Shown: in pieces, positions 27,157-35,784 of the stretch
How positions within the stretch are numbered: position 1 is the first letter of the stretch
Layout: the number at the start of each line of letters is the position of its first letter
Source: Spirosoma fluviale
GTDB taxonomy: Bacteria; Bacteroidota; Bacteroidia; Cytophagales; Spirosomataceae
Reading direction: 5' to 3'
DNA: 64,000 nt
Assembly: GCF_900230225.1 (NCBI RefSeq)
Contig: NZ_OCNH01000004.1
Location: 62,001-126,000 of the forward strand
Translations under genes and position numbers: made by a program
The notes under the pieces: model-generated
The model's input: the letters and a program-made list of their open reading frames with translations, nothing else
Told to the model about the DNA's origin: nothing
Database searches by the model: none

Positions 27157-28323
27157 TCATAAACCCCTCAGGCGTTCGGCCGCCTGGATCAACACGTCGT
27201 CGTTCTTAGCAAAGCAGAATCGTATCATTTTATAGTCGTTCTTCTGGTTATAAAACACCGAAATGGGAATCGACGCCACGCCGATTTCTTTCGTCAGGCG
27301 GATCGTTAAGGCATAATCGGGCTCCTGAGTGATGGCGGCATAGGAAACGGTCTGAAAAAAGCTGCCCTCGGCGGGCTTGAACGTAAAGCGGGAACCTGCC
27401 AGACCGGCCAGAAACAGGTCGCGCTTGCGCTGGTAAAAATCGGGTAGCTCATGGTAATGAGCAGGTTCGTTCAGGTAATCGGCCAGCGCGTACTGAATGG
27501 GTGTAACGGTACTGAAGGTTAAGTATTGGTGGATTTTTCGAAACTCAGTGCTTAATTCTTTCGGCGCCAGGCAATAACCTATTTTCCAGCCGGTAACGTG
27601 AAAGGTTTTACCAAACGATCCCACTACAAAGGTGCGCTCCTGAAGTTCGGGATGGGTCATGAGGGAGAGATGCTTCCGTCCGTCGAACAGAATGTGCTCG
27701 TACACTTCATCGCTCACAATCCAGATGTTGCGGTCGCGAACCAGGTTTGCCAGTTGGTTCAGATAGTCGGCCGTCCAGACGTAACCGGTTGGGTTATGGG
27801 GTGTATTAACCAGAATAAGCCGGGTTTTATCCGTAATTTTTTCGCTAACCAACTGCCAGTCGATGGCGTAATCGGGCGGGGTCAGCGTGACATAAACAGG
27901 TATTCCCCCGTTGAGTTCAATGGCAGGAACGTAGCTATCGTAGGCGGGTTCCAGCACGATCACTTCGTCGCCTGGGCGAACAACGGCGGCAACGGCCGCA
28001 AAGATAGCTTCGGTAGCGCCGGAGGTGATGGTCACTTCCGATTCCGGGTCATAGGCGACGTTGTATTCGGCAAAGGTCTTCTGGGCCAGGGCTTCCCGCA
28101 GGGCCGGAACGCCGGTCATGGGTGCGTATTGGTTGAACCCGTTTCGGAGGTACTTCTCAACCAGCGATACCAGTTCGGGCGAGCAGTCGAAGCCGGGAAA
28201 TCCCTGCGACAGATTGATGGCACCGGTTTCTGTCGCCAGCTTCGACATGACCGTAAATATCGTGGTGCCTACATTGGGCAATTTGGAGGCAAGCGCGGCC
28301 CTTGTTGTTGTCGGTATACTCAT
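27157..28323 (-). CDS. PLP-dependent aminotransferase (methionine aminotransferase-like)
   Basis: 388 residues from the ATG at 28323; the codon before it is GTG and could also be used. Fold-type I aminotransferase motifs: INLSQGFPGFDCSPEL at the N-terminus, NTPHNPTGYVW (substrate carboxylate and PLP contact), VSDEVYEHILFDG (Asp that contacts the pyridine nitrogen) and SFGKTFHVTGWKIGYC with the Schiff-base Lys. The overall pattern is closest to YbdL-type methionine aminotransferases and kynurenine aminotransferases. It likely acts in cytoplasmic methionine or aromatic amino acid metabolism. Confidence 0.86.
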   Translation of the reverse strand: MSIPTTTRAALASKLPNVGTTIFTVMSKLATETGAINLSQGFPGFDCSPELVSLVEKYLRNGFNQYAPMTGVPALREALAQKTFAEYNVAYDPESEVTITSGATEAIFAAVAAVVRPGDEVIVLEPAYDSYVPAIELNGGIPVYVTLTPPDYAIDWQLVSEKITDKTRLILVNTPHNPTGYVWTADYLNQLANLVRDRNIWIVSDEVYEHILFDGRKHLSLMTHPELQERTFVVGSFGKTFHVTGWKIGYCLAPKELSTEFRKIHQYLTFSTVTPIQYALADYLNEPAHYHELPDFYQRKRDLFLAGLAGSRFTFKPAEGSFFQTVSYAAITQEPDYALTIRLTKEIGVASIPISVFYNQKNDYKMIRFCFAKNDDVLIQAAERLRGL

Positions 28324-28357
28324 CACAAGTCAATAACTATACAAAATACCCACCCCC

Positions 28358-29305
28358 TCAATGCTCACCGTATCGTTTTTCGCCCGCCGTTACGGCGATC
28401 GCCAGCTTGTTCTGCTTTGGCGGAATCGGGCACGTAGCGTAGGGCGTGAAGGCGCAGGGTGGGTTGATAGACTGATTAAAATCAAGAATAATCAGTCTGT
28501 TCTCACTCGTTGCACCCGTCGAAGCGGGCCTGTCGGCATACAGGAACCGGCCGGCACCATAGGTTTCGTGGTCGTTTGTCGGATCGCCGAACAGGATAAA
28601 GAGCTTGTCACCTTCTTCAACGGCATCCAGCCGATACGTTTTTCCGGCCCGTTCAAAGACCAACGTACCCGCCAGGGGTTGCTGGGACGTAAGACCCAGC
28701 ACATCGATGATCGGGATGGTCGTAGGCGTCGTGGGCGTTTCCAGGCGCGCCTTTACCCGCCAGCTTTCATCCACGGGATAGCGGTCGATGGTTTGAAATT
28801 CCTTTAGATTCGGGCTGTCCAGATCCCGAAGCCGAACGCCGTATTTAGATCCCCGCCTGATGATAAACCAGCGGAGTGAGCCGTGCGCCAGCACCACCGG
28901 TTTCTGATTGTGGGTAAAAATGACCAGCGGCTCGGTAATGGGTTTCCCATCAGCCGAAACAGATGCACCTGCTTTTGGCACAAAACGAACCGACTCTTTC
29001 TCCAGATAAAGAGTACCTAAATCAACCGGAGCGTCGGCAACCGGAAAGGAAACAGCAAAGTCTGTGCCGCGCCCGATCGAATTCTTCCCGTTGTCGAGCC
29101 AGAACAGGCCGGCCAGATTCAGCCAGCCGGTTTCGCTTTTGAGTGAGTTAATACGCGTCTGATGCCAGGCGTCGATCTGTTCTTTGTACGATGGGCCATC
29201 GGGATTACGCCAGCCGACAGAAGCAGCCATAGCCAGAAACCATAAGCAAAAAAAACACCGCGAGTAGTTATTTAAAGGGCCGACAGGCTGATTAATAAAC
29301 TTCAT
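28358..29305 (-). CDS. DUF1684-family exported protein
   Basis: 315 residues from the ATG at 29305, which gives a signal-like N-terminus (CFFCLWFLAMAASVGW); longer in-frame starts run back into the upstream gene. The DUF1684 pattern is clear: ETGWLNLAGLFWLDNGKNSI at the start, then ETYGAGRFLY, LDFNQSINPPCAFTPYATC and IAVTAGEKRY at the C-terminus. The function of the family is unknown; it is often exported in Bacteroidota. It overlaps the peroxiredoxin-like gene by 14 bases. Confidence 0.86.
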   Translation of the reverse strand: MKFINQPVGPLNNYSRCFFCLWFLAMAASVGWRNPDGPSYKEQIDAWHQTRINSLKSETGWLNLAGLFWLDNGKNSIGRGTDFAVSFPVADAPVDLGTLYLEKESVRFVPKAGASVSADGKPITEPLVIFTHNQKPVVLAHGSLRWFIIRRGSKYGVRLRDLDSPNLKEFQTIDRYPVDESWRVKARLETPTTPTTIPIIDVLGLTSQQPLAGTLVFERAGKTYRLDAVEEGDKLFILFGDPTNDHETYGAGRFLYADRPASTGATSENRLIILDFNQSINPPCAFTPYATCPIPPKQNKLAIAVTAGEKRYGEH

Positions 29306-29915
29306 GATGCACCTGGTTAAGATGATGAACAACAGAAACGATGGATTCGGCATCGAGCGCCCGATCGAAATTCTCATCCAGAAAATGATAAGCGATCCGG
29401 CGGTCCTGCCCAATTACGTACAAAGCGGGCGTGAAGGCCTCTTCCGAGATTCCCGAAATACGCTCCCAAACGGGATAATCTTCACTATAGACACCAAACC
29501 GCCGGGCAACCGTCGACTCGGCATCGTACGCTACCCGAAAATCCAGCCCACCTACCTGACGGGACAATATACTTGGTGATTCGTTGGAAAACACCACCAG
29601 TTCCGCATCAGTGGCCAGCAATGCCTGATTCAGCCGCACCAGCGACTCAAGATACGGCCGGGCATAACGCCCCCAGCAAGGGCAGTAAAAGCTCACCACC
29701 AGCGGGCGGGCATTCACCAGATCCAGAATGGATGTAGCCTCTTCGGGCAGCTTCTGACCAAAGTCCGAGGCCCGCCAATTATTTGGCGCACCGGCAAGGC
29801 TGAAAAACGGTGCTGTATCGCCCGTAAGTAATGGCTTTACCAAAACTGATTTATCGCGGGATTGGGTCGTTATCGAGCGAATGTCGCCTAATTCATTTTG
29901 AAATTCGAGTGTCAT
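29292..29915 (-). CDS. Peroxiredoxin-like (AhpC/TSA) protein with altered active site
   Basis: 207 residues. The thioredoxin-like fold is recognisable: GDTAPFFSLAGAPNNW, PLVVSFYCPCWGRYARPYL, AELVVFSNESP and PALYVIGQDRRIAYHF. In the peroxiredoxin-like family the motif is normally FYRGxWCPYC; here the aligned residues read FYCPCWGRYA, so the CPYC cysteines are Gly and Ala while a CPC lies before the conserved Trp. Redox chemistry may therefore use different cysteines. It overlaps DUF1684 by 14 bases and likely shares its transcript. Confidence 0.78.
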   Translation of the reverse strand: MTLEFQNELGDIRSITTQSRDKSVLVKPLLTGDTAPFFSLAGAPNNWRASDFGQKLPEEATSILDLVNARPLVVSFYCPCWGRYARPYLESLVRLNQALLATDAELVVFSNESPSILSRQVGGLDFRVAYDAESTVARRFGVYSEDYPVWERISGISEEAFTPALYVIGQDRRIAYHFLDENFDRALDAESIVSVVHHLNQVHHEVY

Positions 29916-29938
29916 GTGTATTTGCGTTTACAGGTTTT

Positions 29939-30008
29939 GTACGAGACAGCATCTTGCTGTCTGCGGAAGATGGACTACACCTACAGACAGCATCTTGCTG
30001 TCTGGTAC
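29939..30008. repeat. REPIN-like element with GTAC ends
   Basis: Two copies of AGACAGCATCTTGCTGTCT, each palindromic, lie at opposite ends of a 70-base unit (arms 29939-29963 and 29984-30008) bounded by GTAC/GGTAC. The arms pair in inverted orientation apart from the centre of each sub-palindrome. It sits between two leftward genes. Confidence 0.82.
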
Positions 30009-30025
30009 GAGATTAGTTCTAAGGT

Positions 30026-31252
30026 TTAGGAACTTCCGTACACCAGTTGAAAATAACGTTTTTGAACAAAGGAAAAATAAGCCCAGATGGACAGCCCGCC
30101 AATGTAGGCCAGGACAATGAGCATTGGGTAACCCAGCAGCGCGTACAACACCACCCACAGCACCGCCACGCGCCCGATTTCGAGGTACAGCACCCAACGA
30201 CGCTGTTCAAGTAACGCGCCACAATTGATTACCGTCAGTAAAATAAACAAAGCGGTGAATAATTGAAGATAACCGGGTACGCTCTTTTCAACCAACAGAA
30301 AGACGAACAGAATCAGCAACGTACCAGCCAGTTGCCCCACGACATACCCCCTGAACCGCCGACTTTTATTATGGGTAGCCGAGCGCCCAGCAGCATCGGC
30401 CGACAGAAACTGACGCTCCAGATCAGGACGAATTCTTGTATCGATGGTATCCGGCCGACCGAACAATACGGACAATTTCGCCCGCCAGCCTCTTGCCCGT
30501 CGTACGGCTACACCCAGTTCGAGCCAGCCCTGAAAATGCTGCCATAAAAAGCTATAGCTATCAAGCTGTTTTGTCAGACCATACACGGGCTCCTCCCCTT
30601 CTTCGGCAAAAGTGCCAAACAGCTTGTCCCAGATGATAAACATGTCGCCGTAATTCTTGTCGAGGTACTGTGGGTTACTGGCGTGGTGTACCCGGTGGTG
30701 CGAGGGCGTTACGAATACATATTCGATCCAGCCCAGCTTCCCAACGGTGCGGGTATGAATAAAAAACGGGTACAACCCATGCAGCAGCAACACCCCCGTA
30801 ATCATCTCCGCCGGAAAACCAACGATGGGTAATATTGCCCAGAAACCCGTGCGGACCACCGCCTGAAACACCGTAATGCGCGCCGAGACGGTATAATTGA
30901 ACTCTTCACTCTGGTGATGCACAACATGAACCGCCCAGAATACATTGATTTCGTGCGCCAGCCGATGGTACCAGTACCAGATAAAATCGGTAGCGATCAA
31001 TAACCCGGCCCACCCCCACACGTTGGCCCGAATGTCGAACAGAGCGTAGTGCCGATGGAGATAGTCATACACGAAATAGAAGGCACCGGTGGTAAAAATA
31101 TCCAGCAAACGCTCGGCAACTCCCACGTTCAGGTTCGCCACCGAGCTGTTGAATCGGAAGTAGTTCTTCTGCTGTTTTTTCGCCACCAGGTATTCCACGC
31201 CTATGCAGAACAGAAAGAATGGAACCGCTAAAGCAAGCCAGTTGAACTGCAT
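30026..31252 (-). CDS. Sterol desaturase / fatty acid hydroxylase family membrane protein
   Basis: 408 residues. Several N-terminal helices precede the histidine boxes of the fatty acid hydroxylase superfamily: WYHRLAHEINVFWAVHVVHH (HxxxH and HxxHH) and TPSHHRVHHASNPQYLDKNYG. These ligate a di-iron centre for O2-dependent C-H hydroxylation or desaturation of a lipid. After the conserved WDKLFGTFAEEGEEPVYG comes a further about 150-residue membrane region. It is probably an inner-membrane lipid-modifying enzyme. The next gene upstream, an Fe(II)/2-oxoglutarate oxygenase family member, is 13 bases away and likely co-transcribed. Confidence 0.86.
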   Translation of the reverse strand: MQFNWLALAVPFFLFCIGVEYLVAKKQQKNYFRFNSSVANLNVGVAERLLDIFTTGAFYFVYDYLHRHYALFDIRANVWGWAGLLIATDFIWYWYHRLAHEINVFWAVHVVHHQSEEFNYTVSARITVFQAVVRTGFWAILPIVGFPAEMITGVLLLHGLYPFFIHTRTVGKLGWIEYVFVTPSHHRVHHASNPQYLDKNYGDMFIIWDKLFGTFAEEGEEPVYGLTKQLDSYSFLWQHFQGWLELGVAVRRARGWRAKLSVLFGRPDTIDTRIRPDLERQFLSADAAGRSATHNKSRRFRGYVVGQLAGTLLILFVFLLVEKSVPGYLQLFTALFILLTVINCGALLEQRRWVLYLEIGRVAVLWVVLYALLGYPMLIVLAYIGGLSIWAYFSFVQKRYFQLVYGSS

Positions 31253-31265
31253 AGTAAGTATTGGT

Positions 31266-32087
31266 TTAACGGAAAATTTTGGCCCCTAACCGATGATAGA
31301 ACGGCGTCTTACTAGCGGCATTTTTCGGCTGGTACTCACCCGTCACCAGCGGGATATACATGACCCGGCGACGACTGGCGGCCCCGATGTTGGGCGATTG
31401 CTCAACGCGATGCCACAGGCTACCGTTGTGGATGGTCAGGTCGCCCGCTTCGATGTCGAACCCAACTTCGCGCGGATCAGGGCGGTGATCGATGAACTGT
31501 CGTTTACGAAACAGCGTCATCAGGGTATTTTGCTTGTGCGTACCCGGCAATACCCGCAAACCGCCATTGCTCATGGGGCAATCGTCGAGGTGCAATCCAA
31601 TGTTGAGCATCGGCCGGATACGGTGCCCCAGAAACAAATCGCGCGGGCTATCGGTATGCCAGCCCATGCGAGAAAAATTACTCTCGGGTGTGCGGACGTA
31701 GTGATTGACAACCAGCCCATCTTTCTCTTCTTCGCCAATGCGGCCACTATACGGTTGTAATAACTGCGTCAGTTCATGCAAGCGCTCATCCTGTAAAAAC
31801 TCGTGCAGTACGGGGCTGAAAAGCGAAGCAAACGCAAACCGCTGAACAATGGGCTGGCCGTTTTCGTCCCGACCATATTTGATGGGTGTACCATTGATTT
31901 TATCGACCTCCTCAGCCAACCAATCAGCCTCCACCTGTTGCAATTCGTGTAGAAAAAGCTGTACCGTTTCCCGGCTTACAAAGTTTTTGATGTGGAGAAA
32001 TCCATTCTTTTCAAAAAAGGCCCGTTCGTCGGCCGTTAAGAGTTGCGTTGGTTGTGTGGCAATCCGTTTGTCAGATATGGCTACCAT
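31266..32087 (-). CDS. Phytanoyl-CoA dioxygenase (PhyH) family protein
   Basis: 273 residues. The N-terminus has ADERAFFEKNGFLHIKNFVS, the usual PhyH start. The Fe(II) ligands are the HxD in MGWHTDSPRD (about 155) and the distal His in IHNGSLWHRVEQS (about 230), with an Arg after it (SRRRVMYIPLV) for 2-oxoglutarate. Members hydroxylate lipids and small molecules. It is the first gene of a leftward run with the sterol desaturase-family protein. It is a candidate for lipid or secondary metabolite oxidation. Confidence 0.86.
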   Translation of the reverse strand: MVAISDKRIATQPTQLLTADERAFFEKNGFLHIKNFVSRETVQLFLHELQQVEADWLAEEVDKINGTPIKYGRDENGQPIVQRFAFASLFSPVLHEFLQDERLHELTQLLQPYSGRIGEEEKDGLVVNHYVRTPESNFSRMGWHTDSPRDLFLGHRIRPMLNIGLHLDDCPMSNGGLRVLPGTHKQNTLMTLFRKRQFIDHRPDPREVGFDIEAGDLTIHNGSLWHRVEQSPNIGAASRRRVMYIPLVTGEYQPKNAASKTPFYHRLGAKIFR

Positions 32088-32557
32088 GAGAATGTTTATT
32101 AGCGTCAGTTAATTTAATTAATTCATTTTCCTATTTACTATACAGAATAAGTATAGTAATATGGTTAATAAAAAGAGGATTTAAGATTACTGAAAAAAGG
32201 GATTATCTGTTCAGAAGCGTATAGAAGGTAATTGGCGATTCAACAACAACACATGTCCATCATCCTGTCCAGGAGAGGAAATACCGAATGGGCGTTTACG
32301 CATAAATGAGCGTGTTGTTGGTAAAATTTCATACGATAACGAATCTAAAATGAGGTATTACCCCCCTTATCTGGTAGGCAAAGGTGAATATCTATTTTAA
32401 TATTTCCAAATTTTTATTCAGCCTTAGAAAATCCACGTTTTATGTATAAAAAATCCACCGTAGATACATCATTTTATTACCTTTGCAATTCTGTAATTTA
32501 AAAAAGAAATTTTTGGATTAATCTGAATGCCAAAACTTAAAACCAATCTAATTTAAA
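32088..32557. other. AT-rich intergenic region, divergent promoter zone
   Basis: A 470-base gap between the leftward PhyH gene and the rightward SusC gene. It is clearly richer in A and T than its flanks, with several poly-A/T runs. I see no ORF with coding character, no tRNA and no long inverted repeat. The SusC promoter lies at 32478. Confidence 0.6.
32478..32485 (+). promoter_or_regulatory. Bacteroidota -7 box upstream of SusC
   Basis: TACCTTTG matches the Bacteroidota -7 consensus TAnnTTTG exactly. It lies 73 bases before the SusC ATG in an AT-rich context. No clear -33 TTTG at normal spacing was found. Confidence 0.6.
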
Positions 32558-35500
32558 ATGGAACACAATTTACGAACGAGGATTAGTGCCTGTATACTAG
32601 CGGTATGGGTTACTTTCCTGATCAGCCATACTGCACTGGCACAGGATCGGCGCGTTACGGGCCGGGTTATAGCTGGCAAGGACCAACAGCCAATTCCAGG
32701 AGTAACTATATTAGTTAGAAATACTCAATTAGGTACCACAACCGATGCCAACGGTTCATTCAACCTTAATGTACCTGCCAATGCCACGCTGGTGTTCAGC
32801 GCCATTGGTTTTGCCGGGCAAACATTAACCATCGGTAACCAAACGCAGCTAACCGTGACCCTTCAGGAAGCTGATCAGAACCTGAGCGAAGTGGTTGTAA
32901 CAGCGCTTGGCATTAAGAAAGAAGCCAAACGACTGGGATACGCTACGGCTATCGTCAACCCCGAGCAGGTAACTACCAACCGTACCGTTAACTTCATCAA
33001 CGCCTTACAGGGTAAAATTGCCGGGGTGAACATCAGCAGCCTGGGTACGGGTGCCGCCGGAACGAGTAAAATTCGTATTCGGGGTCAGTCGTCCTTCTCC
33101 GGCCAGAACAGCCCGCTTATCGTTGTGAACGGTGTCCCCATCGACAACACCAACTTCGGCCAGAACAACGGCAACACCGGTGGCGACAACTCCATCGGTA
33201 ACCGCGACCGGAACTACTCCGACGGTGGCGACGGTCTCTCGTCCATCAACCCGGACGATATCGAAGGCATGACCGTACTGAAAGGTGGTACGGCGGCAGC
33301 GCTGTATGGCTCCCGCGCTAAAGACGGTGCCATCCTGATCACAACCAAAACCAAAGGTACCGGCCAGGGTATTGGCGTAACCTTCAACAGCAACTTTACG
33401 ACAGATCGCCCGCTGGATTTTACCGATTACCAGTATGAATACGGACAGGGTGAATACGGTACGCGGCCAACGGCGGCCAACTCAACATCGGGCGTATGGA
33501 GTTTCGGGGAGAAGTTTGCCGGTCAGACACAAGTACTATTTGGGGGCGTAACGGTGCCCTACGCGCCCGTTCGGAACCGGATCAATACCTTCTACCGTGA
33601 TGGTTCTACCTGGACCAACTCCATTTCGGTATCGTCGGGTAGCGAAAAAGGCGGCTTCAACCTGTCGATCGCCAACCTGGACAACAAAGGCATTACGCGT
33701 AATAACACCTTTAACCGGAAGACGATGAACCTGGGTTTCAGTTATAATCTGTCGCCACGGCTAACCGTTACGGGAACGATCAACTACTCGAACGAGTACA
33801 ACAAAAACCCGCCCCAGATTGCCCAGCAGGACAACAGTACGCCAACGGTTATTTATACCCTGGCTAACTCCATGCCGCTGGACGTGCTGGAAGCCAACCA
33901 GATCAACCCGGCCACAGGCAACGAGTTTGTATACTCGCGTTTCATGAACCGCACAAACCCTTACTTTGTGCTCAACAACAAGTTTGAGAACATTCGGCGG
34001 GATCGCCTGTTTGGCAACCTCACGGCTCGCTACAACGTGACCGACTGGCTGTATGTGCAGGGTCGTGTTGGACAGGATTACTGGTCGCGCGATCAGGATT
34101 ATAACTTCCCAACGGGGCAGGCTTCGCTGGCAGCGGCACCGGCCGGTTTCGTAAACGGGGCTTACGTGCAGGACGCCCGCCGTTTCCGCGAAATCAACGC
34201 CGACTTCCTGATTGGTGCCAATCATAAGTTTGGTGCCTTTGGTATCGACCTCACCGTTGGTGGCAACCAGTTATACCGTCGCAGCGATCTCAACAGTGTA
34301 CAGGTAACGGATTTCATTGTGCGGGGCTTATACGTACCGCAGAATGGACGGGTTAAAGACCCCACGTATGGCCTGAGCGAGCGAAAAGTGAATTCGTTAT
34401 ACACGGCGGCTGAGTTCTCGTTCAAAGACGTTCTGTTCCTGAACGGAACGGTGCGGAACGACTGGTTCTCTACCCTTTCACCAGCCAATCGCAGCATTCT
34501 GTACCCCTCGTTAACGGGTAGCTTCGTCTTCTCGCAGGCCTTCGACAACCTGCCCTCCTTTATCAACTTCGGTAAAATCCGGGCAGCGTATGCGGAAGTC
34601 GGTAGTGACGGCGACGTGGCACCTTACTCGAATAACCTGTTCTACTCGGTCAACGCCAACCTGTTCCCCAATCCGGCAGGTCTGGGACAGCCCGTGGGTA
34701 ACATTACGTCCAGCACCGTACCCAGCGCCACCCTCAAGCCCAGCCGTACCGCCGAAACCGAGGTGGGCCTGGAGTTGAAGCTGTTTAACAACCGGGTTGG
34801 CCTGGACATGGCCGTTTATCGCAAGATTACCAGCGACCAGATCGTACAGGCCCAGTCGTCCGATGCCTCCGGGTATACCAGCACGCTGATCAACAATGGT
34901 CAGAGCCAGAACCAGGGGATCGAGGTATTACTGAACCTCTCGCCCATTCGCACAAAGGACTTCTCCTGGGATATTACCCTGAACGGGGCCTACAACAAAA
35001 CGAAACTGCTCAAACTGCTGACCGACAAACTGGGCGAACAGATTGTAGTTGGTAACGGTATTTACGTGGGCGACCTGCGGCAGGTTGTGGGTGAAGAACT
35101 CGGCCAGTTATACAGTTTTGGCTACGTGCGTAACGCAGCGGGTCAAATCGTTCACGGGGGCGATGGTCTGCCCGTGCGTACACCGGCTCCCATTTCGTTT
35201 GGCTCGGCCCTGCCTAAGTACACCGGCGGTATCACCAATACGGTCAACTACAAAGGTCTAAACCTGTCGTTCCTGATCGACTTTAAACTGGGTGGCAAAA
35301 TGATTTCGGGTACCAACCTGAACGCCTTCCGTCATGGACTACAGAAAGAAACACTGGTAGGCCGGGGCGAAACTGATAACAAAATGGTGGGTGTTGGCGT
35401 GAATGATAAAGGCGAAGTGAACGCCGTTCGGGCATTTGTGCAGGATTACTATTCGGTAGGCCGTTCCAAGAGCTTGGGCGAGCAAGTCGTATACGATGCT

Positions 35501-35743
35501 GGCTTGTGGAAACTTCGCCAGATCAGCCTGGGCTACGATTTCACCAAGATGCTCCCCAAGACGTTGTTTATCAAAGGTATTCGGTTAAGTGCCGTAGCCA
35601 ACAACGTAGCCATTATCAAAAAATGGGTACCCAACATCGACCCCGAGCAGTTTGGCTTCAGCTCCGACAACCTGATTGGTCTGGAATCAACCGGGTTGCC
35701 AACTACGCGCAGCATTGGCTTTAACCTGAATGTCAAATTCTAA
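32558..35743 (+). CDS. SusC/RagA-type TonB-linked outer membrane transporter
   Basis: 1061 residues. Signal peptide about 1-28 (FLISHTALAQ), then a CarboxypepD_reg-like domain (RVTGRVIAGKDQQPIPGVTI, about 30-110), a plug domain with RIRGQSSFSGQNSPLIVVNG and the SusC-type motif MTVLKGGTAAALYGSRAKDG, and a large 22-strand barrel that ends in a terminal Phe (FNLNVKF). It imports oligomers across the outer membrane with a SusD lid lipoprotein, powered by TonB. The partner follows 41 bases on. No glycanase, sensor or ECF sigma factor is next to it, so the substrate is unknown. Confidence 0.94.
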   Translation: MEHNLRTRISACILAVWVTFLISHTALAQDRRVTGRVIAGKDQQPIPGVTILVRNTQLGTTTDANGSFNLNVPANATLVFSAIGFAGQTLTIGNQTQLTVTLQEADQNLSEVVVTALGIKKEAKRLGYATAIVNPEQVTTNRTVNFINALQGKIAGVNISSLGTGAAGTSKIRIRGQSSFSGQNSPLIVVNGVPIDNTNFGQNNGNTGGDNSIGNRDRNYSDGGDGLSSINPDDIEGMTVLKGGTAAALYGSRAKDGAILITTKTKGTGQGIGVTFNSNFTTDRPLDFTDYQYEYGQGEYGTRPTAANSTSGVWSFGEKFAGQTQVLFGGVTVPYAPVRNRINTFYRDGSTWTNSISVSSGSEKGGFNLSIANLDNKGITRNNTFNRKTMNLGFSYNLSPRLTVTGTINYSNEYNKNPPQIAQQDNSTPTVIYTLANSMPLDVLEANQINPATGNEFVYSRFMNRTNPYFVLNNKFENIRRDRLFGNLTARYNVTDWLYVQGRVGQDYWSRDQDYNFPTGQASLAAAPAGFVNGAYVQDARRFREINADFLIGANHKFGAFGIDLTVGGNQLYRRSDLNSVQVTDFIVRGLYVPQNGRVKDPTYGLSERKVNSLYTAAEFSFKDVLFLNGTVRNDWFSTLSPANRSILYPSLTGSFVFSQAFDNLPSFINFGKIRAAYAEVGSDGDVAPYSNNLFYSVNANLFPNPAGLGQPVGNITSSTVPSATLKPSRTAETEVGLELKLFNNRVGLDMAVYRKITSDQIVQAQSSDASGYTSTLINNGQSQNQGIEVLLNLSPIRTKDFSWDITLNGAYNKTKLLKLLTDKLGEQIVVGNGIYVGDLRQVVGEELGQLYSFGYVRNAAGQIVHGGDGLPVRTPAPISFGSALPKYTGGITNTVNYKGLNLSFLIDFKLGGKMISGTNLNAFRHGLQKETLVGRGETDNKMVGVGVNDKGEVNAVRAFVQDYYSVGRSKSLGEQVVYDAGLWKLRQISLGYDFTKMLPKTLFIKGIRLSAVANNVAIIKKWVPNIDPEQFGFSSDNLIGLESTGLPTTRSIGFNLNVKF

Positions 35744-35784
35744 AAGCCCCACGCTCTAAAGGGACCAAAAATCTTATTACTTCC

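Noticed and set aside
27598..28437. 279-codon frame opposite the PLP aminotransferase
   Set aside because: Antisense to the Schiff-base Lys and other conserved motifs, no recognisable product.
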